A stretch of DNA of 8,800 nucleotides from Methanobacteriota archaeon (GCA_030597775.1 JAUVRF010000049.1:1-8800), one strand, 5' to 3'. Positions 1 through 6,567 are shown, counted from the stretch's first letter. The notes: generated by a model not told the origin, from the sequence alone. A program made the numbers and translations.

Positions 1-3000
1 CCAGCTTGATGGTGATCTCCATGGTCGACTTCAGCTGCACGGGAACCTCTTCGACGATGCCGATGTAGTCGGCTGTAACTGTGTAGGGATTCTTTGTGTA
101 GATGCCCTCTGGCAGCACGGTGTACGAATTGAGGTTCCTGAACAGGACGCCCTCCATACTGTCGATGGCGTTGACGCCCAGGATGGTCCAGGAGTTGTCC
201 TTGATCTCGACGGTGGTCCCATTCACAGGAATGTCGGGGTCGTCCCGCCATACCACCTTGACCCTCAGCTCGAACCATAGCCTGATGGCGCCCGAGTCCA
301 GGACCTGCAGGTTGGCCTCCGTGATGGGGCCGATCTCCGACTCGAAGACGTCGATCACACCGTAGGAATTGTGGATGGTGTCCTCCCGGATGTTGGCGAA
401 GTTGGTCCGCCGGATCTCTCCGGAGAAGTCCGAGGCCGAGATGCCGGTGCCCGCGCCGTTTATCCTCGAATCCAGCAGCGAGAAGAAGCCAGTGGATGAC
501 GATCCAGCCTTGACCGCGTGCCTGGTCTCGATGCGGACGCCGTCGTCCATCACGTTCCTGATGTCCAGGTTGACCATGTCCACACGACCGGTCACGGACT
601 TGGAAAGGGTAGATGTGTACAGCGTTCCCATGCGGATGAAGATGCCGTGGCCGAAGGCGTCGCTTATTGTCTGGTCCTCGATGGCGACCCGGGCGTTGAG
701 CACCCTTCCGCCGTACAACTCGATCTGTATCCCGTGGGTGGAGCTGGGTGAGGTGTGCTTTACGTTCTTGTACACCACGGTCGCGGCGAAGGGCGTCGCC
801 TGGTAGTAGTACGCGGCCATCCGGATGTACATCGGCATGTCGGATGTGTAGGTGTCGTTGATGAAGGTTGCAGTTCCGTGGGTCTCCATACCTTGGCCCT
901 GGTCGTAAAAGCCATCCAGGTTGATGTATACGTGGCCACCGAGGAGGCTGTCCCTTACGTCCCAATCGCAGCTCAGGGCGTAGGTGTAGATCGGTCCGTA
1001 GGCGTATATCGCCTCGCGGTCGTTGTCCTGGAAGGTGCTGTCGCGGATGGTGATCGTGGACCGCATGCCGTAGCCGTACTGCAACATGTTCTGCTGCAAA
1101 CCTATCTGGTTGTAGGTGAAGGTGCAGTTGTCGAACAGGTAGTCCTCCTCGGCGTAGCTGCCGTAGTAGTAGTAGGCGTAATAGTACTGGCTGAAGTAGA
1201 AGCCTGAGTTCTTGTTGTCGGTGAACACCGAGTCGTAGAACTCGTAGGAGGCGTCACGGTTCCCGTACTGGGGAGAGCCATCGGGTCCGACGTAGTAGCC
1301 ATGGCCCTCGTTCTTCTCCACGAGCAGGTTGTGGGCCACCATCTTGTAGTCGTTGGTGGGATGCTCGGCCTCGTCGTAGGTGCCTGTGGGAGCGTGGTAC
1401 TCGATGATACCATTGCCCTCGTTGGAGGAGAAGGTCGAGTCATCCAGGTTGATGCGCAGCCTCCCGTTGGCGGTCCTTGTGTTTTTCTGGAAGTCGCGAT
1501 AGTTGGTCTGTTTGGTCTTGATCAGCATACCGTTGGCCAGGTTCTCGTGGGAGTAGATGTCCTCGAAGTCCAGGATCAGCTCGCCGCTGAAGGAGCCGAT
1601 ATCGAAACCGATGCCGTTCCCGGTGTTGTCGTAGGTCTCGACATCCGAGAGTAGGCCATGGGCCTTGATCTCGGTCTTCTTGACCTTGAAGAGGAATCCG
1701 TAGATGCCGTTCTCGACGGCTTCGCTATTCATGACACTGAACTCGATCCGGGTCCTGGGGGTGGCCAGGGTGTCGTGGGCGCTGAAGGTGAACCCGGAAC
1801 CGGTGTTCAGCTCGAACTCCGAGTTCAGCACGTCCACGGACAGGTTGCCCGTCCATCCCACGACCTCTATGACGACCCCGTAGATCTGGTTCTTGTACGC
1901 GTACACGTCGTCAAGGGTCACGTCGGCATTCCCCCTGGCGTTCTTGGCCAGGATCATAAGGCCCGAGCCCTGGTCCGAGTCGTGGAAGTCCGAGGCTGTG
2001 ACCTTCACTGTATGTGTCTCACCTATCGCTGTGTCTGTGAAGGCCGCGATCAGACCCGCGGACATGGGGAAGCCCGCCGAGTGGCCCGAGATGTCCAGGT
2101 TCTTCGCGACGAGGTTGCAGTTCTCGAGGTAGAATCCCGACGATGAGGCCTTGGTTATGGTCACAGTGTCCAGGTTCACGTTGGAATCGAAGGCGAGGAT
2201 GCCACCGTAGGTCTGACCCTCGTTGTCGATGGAATCGTGGGTGGTCCCCCAGAGCCCGTCGAAGGTGGATCTCTTCACGTTCAGGTTCCCTTCGCTGCGA
2301 ATGAAGGCACCGGAGGGGCTGCTGGAGGTGAAGGTGACATCGGTCATGCTCAGGGTCCCGCCGCTCCCGACGTAGATGCCGTGGGGGATGTCCTCCTGGT
2401 TCACGGGTGGGCCGGTCCCTCCGACCGGGCCGCCTGGCTTGTACCATTCCAGCGCGTCGATGTACATGTCTATGTAAGTGGACGCGGGATTCGAGTACAT
2501 AGCGTATATATTGGCGAACCTGAACCGTGTTATCTTTGTCCAGTCCACGCCGTTGTCGAACTCTGCGGAGTCCGGCCCCCAGGCCAGGCTGTGCCCGAAC
2601 CATTTACCGCCGTATTGTGTCCCATATCCGTAGTAGGTGTATCCGTATCGGTACGGCCTATAGTAGGCCGTGTGACCGCTGTCGTCGTAGACGTAGAGGT
2701 TGTACCAGTTGAGGTTGGGCCAACGGTAGCAGTAGAGGACCTGTTGGCCGGAGGAGGTCTTCATGTTCAACAGGAACCGGAGGGCGTTGTACTCGGAGAG
2801 GTCCTGGGGGTTGTTGAAGTAGTAGTTGATGTCGGTGTATGTTTGGTAGCGGATGCGGGCCCTGACAGAATTGCTACCGGTGAAGCTATCGCCGTACGCG
2901 GTGCTGACGCCATATGGGGAGGACCAGTACCCGGCCTTGTCGCCGGTTGGGTTGGCCGACTCGGTTATCTCGTCTCCCCAGATGGGGGTGTAGAAGCCCA

Positions 3001-4027
3001 CGTTGTCTATCCAGAGGGAGTCATCCATCGTCGTTCCGGTCGAGTATAAATACATGTAGAACCGGATGATGCTGATGGAGCTGAGGTCGGTCATGCCGTA
3101 CATGTAGGTGTAGCCCGTCTTTTCGTAGTCCAGCTGAACGGTGTACCCGTGCCAGCCATTGGCGACGGACGTTCCGCCCCCGTACATGCACCCGCTACGG
3201 ATGTACCCATAGGGCTGTGTATAGCTCGGGTTGGCGTAGACATAGATGTATTGCATATAGTTGTAGTCCGGATACGTTGCGTATGGGGTCTTGTCGGTGT
3301 GGAACCAGAAGGACAAGGCTTCGTATTGCGTGAGGTCTATCGGATCGTCGAACCAGTACTCCATCCCATATAGGTACCTAGCTTCGGTGACCCTGATGGA
3401 TTTGGTCCCGGAGAGCTTGGTAGACGTGTCCTCGTAGATTGAACCGTAATTGCCGCCTCCATTGTATGGCTTCCACTCGCCCGCGAACTTGCCCTTGTTC
3501 ACCAATTTCTCCGCGAGCTGGTCGGGGGCGTCAACCGCCGCCACAGTCTCAGAGGCCAGACCACCGCTGACATCGATGTCGACGTGGGTGTAGGTCAACT
3601 GACCGGTGTCGACGGCGACGCTGTGGGTGTATGCCACGGTCGTGTCCTTGATCGTCTGGGCCATGATGGCCTCGTAGGCGTCCATGGTGAACAGATAGTA
3701 GCCGATGTTGCCGGCCGCATCCTTCGCACTCGCCACGATCTTGAAGATGCCGTACTGTGACGGCGTCCACTTCGCAGTCGGGGTGGTGGAAGTTATGAGC
3801 TGCATCGTGGTGTCGGGAGCGGTGATGTTCCAAGAGTACTCGACAATCCCGACGTCGTCGGTGGATCCCGTCGAATCTAGAGTGTATTCGACGAAGCCTT
3901 CCCACACAACATCTGCACCAGGCTTGTCCTCCGGTCCTACGACGTTGGGGGCCTCTTCATCGGCTGCGGATACCGAGAGTGCTCCCAAGGTGAGGAGTCC
4001 GAACAGGACAAACAAGCTAGCTATCAC
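1..4027 (-). CDS. Giant secreted parallel beta-helix protein (PKD-like domain, tandem beta-sandwich units), C-terminus off the left edge
   Basis: The frame is open without a stop from about 4060 to position 1, giving at least 1342 residues counted from the GTG at 4027. Residues 1-22 are a hydrophobic signal peptide ending SVSA/AD. Residues about 41-118 resemble a PKD domain (DSTGSTDDVGIVEYSW, later AKDAAGNIGYY). Residues about 183-354 and 355-540 are two related aromatic-rich units resembling jelly-roll carbohydrate-binding modules. A Gly/Pro linker (about 528-542) leads into a right-handed parallel beta-helix (about 543-1219) of roughly 25 turns, with recurring cores such as NGIYGFLF, THGIQIEL, GHGIFIRM and DDGVRIET. 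Residues 1223-1342 begin another beta-rich domain. The protein is probably exported and may bind or act on polysaccharide; I see no catalytic motif I can name, so the activity is unknown. The start is uncertain: GTG 4027 is the first canonical codon, but ACG at 4045 fits the ribosome site and signal peptide better. Confidence 0.85.
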   Translation of the reverse strand, partial: MIASLFVLFGLLTLGALSVSAADEEAPNVVGPEDKPGADVVWEGFVEYTLDSTGSTDDVGIVEYSWNITAPDTTMQLITSTTPTAKWTPSQYGIFKIVASAKDAAGNIGYYLFTMDAYEAIMAQTIKDTTVAYTHSVAVDTGQLTYTHVDIDVSGGLASETVAAVDAPDQLAEKLVNKGKFAGEWKPYNGGGNYGSIYEDTSTKLSGTKSIRVTEARYLYGMEYWFDDPIDLTQYEALSFWFHTDKTPYATYPDYNYMQYIYVYANPSYTQPYGYIRSGCMYGGGTSVANGWHGYTVQLDYEKTGYTYMYGMTDLSSISIIRFYMYLYSTGTTMDDSLWIDNVGFYTPIWGDEITESANPTGDKAGYWSSPYGVSTAYGDSFTGSNSVRARIRYQTYTDINYYFNNPQDLSEYNALRFLLNMKTSSGQQVLYCYRWPNLNWYNLYVYDDSGHTAYYRPYRYGYTYYGYGTQYGGKWFGHSLAWGPDSAEFDNGVDWTKITRFRFANIYAMYSNPASTYIDMYIDALEWYKPGGPVGGTGPPVNQEDIPHGIYVGSGGTLSMTDVTFTSSSPSGAFIRSEGNLNVKRSTFDGLWGTTHDSIDNEGQTYGGILAFDSNVNLDTVTITKASSSGFYLENCNLVAKNLDISGHSAGFPMSAGLIAAFTDTAIGETHTVKVTASDFHDSDQGSGLMILAKNARGNADVTLDDVYAYKNQIYGVVIEVVGWTGNLSVDVLNSEFELNTGSGFTFSAHDTLATPRTRIEFSVMNSEAVENGIYGFLFKVKKTEIKAHGLLSDVETYDNTGNGIGFDIGSFSGELILDFEDIYSHENLANGMLIKTKQTNYRDFQKNTRTANGRLRINLDDSTFSSNEGNGIIEYHAPTGTYDEAEHPTNDYKMVAHNLLVEKNEGHGYYVGPDGSPQYGNRDASYEFYDSVFTDNKNSGFYFSQYYYAYYYYGSYAEEDYLFDNCTFTYNQIGLQQNMLQYGYGMRSTITIRDSTFQDNDREAIYAYGPIYTYALSCDWDVRDSLLGGHVYINLDGFYDQGQGMETHGTATFINDTYTSDMPMYIRMAAYYYQATPFAATVVYKNVKHTSPSSTHGIQIELYGGRVLNARVAIEDQTISDAFGHGIFIRMGTLYTSTLSKSVTGRVDMVNLDIRNVMDDGVRIETRHAVKAGSSSTGFFSLLDSRINGAGTGISASDFSGEIRRTNFANIREDTIHNSYGVIDVFESEIGPITEANLQVLDSGAIRLWFELRVKVVWRDDPDIPVNGTTVEIKDNSWTILGVNAIDSMEGVLFRNLNSYTVLPEGIYTKNPYTVTADYIGIVEEVPVQLKSTMEITIKL

Positions 4028-4051
4028 TACGTAATTGGGTCTCGTAGCTAT

Positions 4052-4057
4052 CCCTCC
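4052..4057 (-). promoter_or_regulatory. Shine-Dalgarno sequence GGAGGG that bears on the start of the secreted protein
   Basis: GGAGGG on the minus strand lies 6 bases upstream of an in-frame ACG (4045-4043) and 24 bases upstream of the first canonical in-frame start, GTG 4027. The spacing favours ACG, or an ATG altered to ACG. That start would add RPNYV to the leader and supply the positive charge expected in a signal peptide. Confidence 0.5.
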
Positions 4058-4083
4058 GGTTGTCTTTGTTGACCCCGCCGATG

Positions 4084-4090
4084 ATATAAA
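4084..4090 (-). promoter_or_regulatory. TATA box of the giant secreted protein gene
   Basis: Reading on the minus strand the sequence is TTTATAT, a good archaeal TATA box. It predicts transcription starting near 4057-4063. That leaves a short leader containing GGAGGG and excludes starts further upstream, although the frame stays open there. Confidence 0.6.
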
Positions 4091-4109
4091 TAGGTACCGG
4101 CAACCCCCA

Positions 4110-4133
4110 TGAGAATTCGGATTCTCAAGAATC
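4110..4133. promoter_or_regulatory. Overlapping palindromes, candidate operator upstream of the secreted protein gene
   Basis: TGAGAATTCGGATTCTCA (4110-4127) has 7-base arms that pair perfectly around a 4-base centre. It overlaps a second palindrome, GATTCT-CA-AGAATC (4120-4133). Together they make three alternating AGAAT/ATTCT half-sites. They lie about 20 bases upstream of the TATA box at 4084-4090, a position suited to an activator or a repressor. A regulatory role is inferred from symmetry and position only. Confidence 0.45.
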
Positions 4134-4171
4134 ATTGTTGAAGGTTGCGAAAATGTTACGATTCGATGGCT

Positions 4172-4198
4172 GTTCACCATTTGGTGAACGTACCGTTC
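4172..4198. promoter_or_regulatory. 18-bp palindrome with a third half-site, candidate operator
   Basis: GTTCACCATTTGGTGAAC (4172-4189) has perfect 8-base arms around TT. The right arm is shared with a second inverted repeat, GAACG-TAC-CGTTC (4186-4198). It lies in the middle of the divergent intergenic region, about 90 bases before the TATA box of the methyltransferase gene. No poly-T follows, so an operator seems likelier than a terminator. Confidence 0.4.
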
Positions 4199-4287
4199 CT
4201 CTGGCCCGTGGGAATTTTGTTCCGGGCACCCCGATGACACGGGGGGTAAGGTTTTATACGGCCTCCGGGAGGGTCGGGATGCATCGC

Positions 4288-4295
4288 TTTAATAT
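4288..4295 (+). promoter_or_regulatory. TATA box of rlmE
   Basis: TTTAATAT ends 25 bases before the ATG at 4320. Transcription would therefore start at or next to the ATG, giving a leaderless mRNA, and there is no ribosome site just before the ATG. A second TATA-like string, TTTTATA (4252-4258), could be an alternative upstream promoter. Confidence 0.6.
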
Positions 4296-4319
4296 CGGGG
4301 GTCTCCTTGGGGTGTTCCG

Positions 4320-4994
4320 ATGGGCGAGAGATGGGTCGATGAGCACCGTCGGGACGGCTACACCCGACGGGCGAAGAAGGAGGGCTACCGCAGCCGGGCG
4401 GCATACAAATTGATGCAGGTGAACAAGAAGTTCCGGGTGATCCACCGGAACGACCTCGTCCTCGACCTGGGCTGTACCCCGGGGGGATGGAGCCAGGTGG
4501 CTGCGAAGATCGTCGAGCCCAAGGGCCTGGTCGTCGGGGTCGCCCTGGACCATATGGCACCCCTCCCGGGCGTGACCTTCGTGCGCGGGGACATGACCCA
4601 CGAGACCACCCAGGCCGCAGCCAGAGCTTGCCTCGGGGGCCGGCTCGTCCACGTGGTCCTCTCGGACATGTCCCCCAACATCACGGGCAACTACGGGCTC
4701 GACCACTACCGCTCGATGCAGCTCTCGAAGCTCACGGTCGACTTCGGCCTTCCCCTTCTTTCGGAGGGCGGTCACCTGGTTGTCAAGGCCTTCGAGGGGG
4801 GCGACATGACCGCGTTCGCCAACCACCTCAAGACCAGGTTCGCCCGGTTGAAGCGCTTCCGTCCCGATGCCACCCGAAAGGCCAGCTCGGAACTCTACGT
4901 CGTAGCCCTCGGACACAACGGGAGGGGGCCGCCCGAGTGGGGGGATTTCCTTGAAGAGGACGCTGATGACGAGGAAGGACCGGATGATTGGTGA
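4320..4994 (+). CDS. rlmE: RlmE/FtsJ-family RNA 2'-O-methyltransferase
   Basis: This is an S-adenosylmethionine-dependent ribose 2'-O-methyltransferase. The family's best-known member modifies U2552 in the 23S rRNA A loop. All family landmarks are visible in the 224 residues: SRAAYKL with Lys30, the SAM-binding motif DLGCTPGGWS (49-58), SDMSPNITG with Asp116, VVKAF with Lys156, and SSELYVV with Glu191, which completes the K-D-K-E catalytic set. The length is typical. The C-terminus (about 209-224) is a strongly acidic tail (FLEEDADDEEGPDDW) outside the catalytic fold. The start is supported by a TATA box 25 bases upstream. The gene diverges from the secreted protein gene and converges on the TPR gene. 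A tRNA target, as in eukaryotic Trm7, cannot be excluded from sequence alone. Confidence 0.93.
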   Translation: MGERWVDEHRRDGYTRRAKKEGYRSRAAYKLMQVNKKFRVIHRNDLVLDLGCTPGGWSQVAAKIVEPKGLVVGVALDHMAPLPGVTFVRGDMTHETTQAAARACLGGRLVHVVLSDMSPNITGNYGLDHYRSMQLSKLTVDFGLPLLSEGGHLVVKAFEGGDMTAFANHLKTRFARLKRFRPDATRKASSELYVVALGHNGRGPPEWGDFLEEDADDEEGPDDW

Positions 4995-5066
4995 CCCGTG
5001 GGGGGCGGGTGTACCGGCATCCGGTCTGATCCCTGTTGGAATGTTAAGTTCCCCGAGCCCCCGACC
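4995..5066. terminator. Convergent 72-bp gap with nested inverted repeats, possible terminator
   Basis: The gap between the convergent methyltransferase and TPR genes contains ACCGG-CAT-CCGGT (5013-5025). Outside it, a G run with GGGGGC (about 5001-5006) can pair with GCCCCC (about 5057-5062). There is no clear T tract, and archaeal termination mostly depends on T tracts, so this is a weak call. Confidence 0.25.
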
Positions 5067-5861
5067 TCAGAAACCTGGCTCGTCATCATACACCATGATC
5101 CCGACATCTGCCAGGTTGTCCATGATGTCCGACTTCATATGACGGGCGGACGTGTTCTGCGGGTTCATCTCGATCGCCTTGTTGAGGCATCGGATGGCCT
5201 CCTTGAACTTGTTGATGTTGAAGTAGGCCACGCCCATGGTCTCCCATACGCTGTCGTCCTTGGGGTTGAGGGCCAGGGCCTTCTTGCACACCTTGATGGC
5301 CTGCTTGCTCTTGCCCATGTTGCTCAGGACTATCGCCTTGACGGCCAGGAGGTCAGCCTTCTGCTGTGGCGATAGCTTGTGCCTCTCGGCGAGGGACACG
5401 GCCCTCAGTGCCTCGTCGAACTTGCCTTGGTTGACGTAGACCGCCGCGAGGCCCATCAGCGACTTGAGGTAGTTTGGCTTGACCTGGAGGACGCGGATGT
5501 ATGCCTTCTCCGAATCCTCGTACCGGTGCATCTCGGCCAGGAGCTTGGCCTTGTTGTGCAGGATGTCGACGCTGTTGGGGTCGATCTTGAGGGCCTGGTC
5601 GTAGCACCATAGCGCCTGAGGTTTATCGCTGACGTACTGCTCCAGGATGACGGCGCGGTTGTACCACGCCTTCAGGTACTGGGGGTAGACCTTGAGGATC
5701 TCCTCGTAGATGCGTAGGGCGCCGAAGACGTCGCCGCGGGTAAGGGCGATGGTCGCATCGCTCTCCCAGTCCTCTACGGTCTTGAACGAAGAGACATCCT
5801 CCATCGGGGCACCCTCAGACTCGACTTCCACCCAGTTCCAACTGGCTTCATGCAAGGACAT
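5067..5861 (-). CDS. Tetratricopeptide (TPR) repeat protein, six units
   Basis: The 264-residue protein is almost entirely TPR helices. Six units can be read at about 30-63, 64-97, 98-131, 132-166, 167-201 and 202-236. They carry the usual pattern of a small residue and Tyr/Ala in helix A, and a closing Pro as in KVYPQY, KIDPNS, QVKPNY, ALNPKD and EMNPQN. Residues 1-29 are acidic and not repeat-like; residues 237-264 form a capping helix and a short acidic end (DDEPGF). I see no signal peptide or membrane segment, so it is probably a cytoplasmic scaffold that binds another protein. The partner is unknown. ATG 5861 is chosen because a TATA-like box lies about 25 bases upstream. An ATG at 5876 is in another frame and soon meets a stop. 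Confidence 0.88.
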   Translation of the reverse strand: MSLHEASWNWVEVESEGAPMEDVSSFKTVEDWESDATIALTRGDVFGALRIYEEILKVYPQYLKAWYNRAVILEQYVSDKPQALWCYDQALKIDPNSVDILHNKAKLLAEMHRYEDSEKAYIRVLQVKPNYLKSLMGLAAVYVNQGKFDEALRAVSLAERHKLSPQQKADLLAVKAIVLSNMGKSKQAIKVCKKALALNPKDDSVWETMGVAYFNINKFKEAIRCLNKAIEMNPQNTSARHMKSDIMDNLADVGIMVYDDEPGF

Positions 5862-5885
5862 CGAGGGTATCCATTTTCCCTTTAA

Positions 5886-5893
5886 TAATTATA
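5886..5893 (-). promoter_or_regulatory. TATA box of the TPR gene
   Basis: The minus strand reads TATAATTATTAAAG here. The AT-rich block ends about 25 bases before the ATG at 5861, consistent with a leaderless transcript. The TPR gene can therefore be transcribed independently of the deaminase gene upstream. Confidence 0.55.
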
Positions 5894-5912
5894 CCTTGCC
5901 ATTATCGTCACT

Positions 5913-5944
5913 GCGAGTTATACACTCGCGGGGGCGAGCCCGCG
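5913..5944. repeat. Three overlapping, mutually exclusive hairpins between the deaminase and TPR genes
   Basis: GCGAGT-TATAC-ACTCGC (5913-5929), CTCGC-GGGG-GCGAG (5925-5938) and CGCGGG-GGCGAG-CCCGCG (5927-5944) share arms, so only some can form at once. They begin 5 bases beyond the deaminase stop codon and end about 20 bases before the TPR TATA box. They could end the deaminase transcript or serve as a binding site upstream of the TPR promoter. Confidence 0.4.
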
Positions 5945-5948
5945 GACC

Positions 5949-6410
5949 TCATTCCTCTGGCAGGGAGTATTGGCGGAGCAGGATGCCGCTCTCGGCCAAG
6001 AGCTCCTCTGACAGGTCGTCCGCGTACCCCTCGTCGTACACGATCTCCACCAGGCCAGCGTTGATCACGAGCTTGGAGCAGAGGACGCAGGGGAAGGTCG
6101 TGGTGTACAGGGTACCCCCCTCGACGGAGACGCCGAACACCGCGCTCTGTATAATCGCGTTCTGCTCGGCATGCACGCCCCGGCAGAGCTCGTGGCGTTC
6201 CCCGGAGTTCACACCCATCTGCTCGCGGATGCAGCCCGTCTCGGAGCAATGTCGCAGGTTCCTCGGCGCCCCGTTGTAACCGGTGGTGAGGATGCGCTTG
6301 TTCTTGACCACGATCGCGCCGACGGGTCTCCTGAGGCATGTGGACCGTTGGCCGACCAGGTGCGCCACCTGCATGAAGTACTCGTCAAGGCCCATCCTCT
6401 CTTCGGTCAT
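5949..6410 (-). CDS. Deoxycytidylate (dCMP) deaminase family zinc enzyme
   Basis: dCMP deaminases convert dCMP to dUMP, which feeds thymidylate synthesis. From ATG 6410 the protein has 153 residues, a normal length. Zinc and catalytic residues are present: His80 and Glu82 in HAEQNAI, and Cys108 and Cys111 in PCVLC. Other family signatures are DEYFM (9-13), RSTCLRRPVGA (22-32), GYNGAPRNLRHC (44-55) and SGERHELCRG (69-78). The frame extends to an ATG at 6443, but those 11 extra residues do not look like the family, and a TATA-like CTTATTA near 6434-6440 suits a leaderless start at 6410; ATG 6395 is also possible. The gene diverges from the signal peptidase gene. dCMP rather than cytidine or tRNA specificity is inferred from these motifs. 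Confidence 0.9.
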   Translation of the reverse strand: MTEERMGLDEYFMQVAHLVGQRSTCLRRPVGAIVVKNKRILTTGYNGAPRNLRHCSETGCIREQMGVNSGERHELCRGVHAEQNAIIQSAVFGVSVEGGTLYTTTFPCVLCSKLVINAGLVEIVYDEGYADDLSEELLAESGILLRQYSLPEE

Positions 6411-6432
6411 CGGGCGAGGAAGGCCCCTTCCG

Positions 6433-6440
6433 GTAATAAG
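6433..6440 (-). promoter_or_regulatory. Weak TATA-like box of the deaminase gene
   Basis: CTTATTAC on the minus strand is centred about 27 bases upstream of ATG 6410. It is the only AT-rich stretch at a suitable distance from any of the three candidate starts; nothing similar precedes ATG 6443. Confidence 0.4.
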
Positions 6441-6488
6441 CATTGTCCCATGACCTCACCGGTCCGCATCCTGGAGGCCTGGCCCACG

Positions 6489-6518
6489 GTGGTTCATCGC
6501 GCATGCGCCCGATACCAC
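6489..6518. promoter_or_regulatory. Imperfect 30-bp palindrome in the deaminase/signal peptidase divergent region
   Basis: The core GCGCATGCGC (6499-6508) is a perfect 10-bp palindrome. It is flanked by ATCG and GTGGT on the left and CGAT and ACCAC on the right, which pair with a 2-base offset. The site lies a few bases upstream of the TATA box at 6521-6528, so it could control either divergent gene. Function is inferred only. Confidence 0.35.
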
Positions 6519-6520
6519 AG

Positions 6521-6528
6521 TTTAATAT
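6521..6528 (+). promoter_or_regulatory. TATA box of the signal peptidase gene
   Basis: TTTAATAT is the same octamer as the rlmE TATA box. It predicts transcription starting near 6548-6552. The in-frame ATG at 6541 would then be excluded, leaving ATG 6568, which is preceded by GGTGAG (6559-6564). Confidence 0.6.
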
Positions 6529-6558
6529 TATCGCGGGTCTATGACCCGGGCTGTACCC

Positions 6559-6564
6559 GGTGAG
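6559..6564 (+). promoter_or_regulatory. Ribosome binding site that decides the signal peptidase start
   Basis: GGTGAG matches the GGTGA part of the archaeal anti-Shine-Dalgarno complement and ends 3 bases before ATG 6568. With the TATA box at 6521-6528 it supports 6568 over 6541. Confidence 0.5.
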
Positions 6565-6567
6565 CCG

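Noticed and set aside
2237..3049. 270-residue plus-strand open frame opposite the giant secreted gene
   Set aside because: It lies wholly antisense to a frame with clear signal peptide, repeat and domain patterns. Its Val/Gly-rich, low-complexity translation is typical of a GC-rich shadow.
4135..4413. 92-residue plus-strand frame spanning the intergenic region and the start of rlmE
   Set aside because: It overlaps rlmE in another frame, crosses the palindromes and both TATA boxes, and shows no recognisable domain.
4254..4916. 220-residue minus-strand frame opposite rlmE
   Set aside because: The plus strand carries the full methyltransferase motif set; this frame has none.
6411..6443. Upstream ATG 6443 as the deaminase start
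   Set aside because: The 11 added residues do not look like the family and no promoter-like sequence sits at the right distance upstream.
6541..6567. Upstream ATG 6541 as the signal peptidase start
   Set aside because: The TATA box at 6521-6528 is too close, so transcription should begin after 6541. ATG 6568 has GGTGAG at good spacing.
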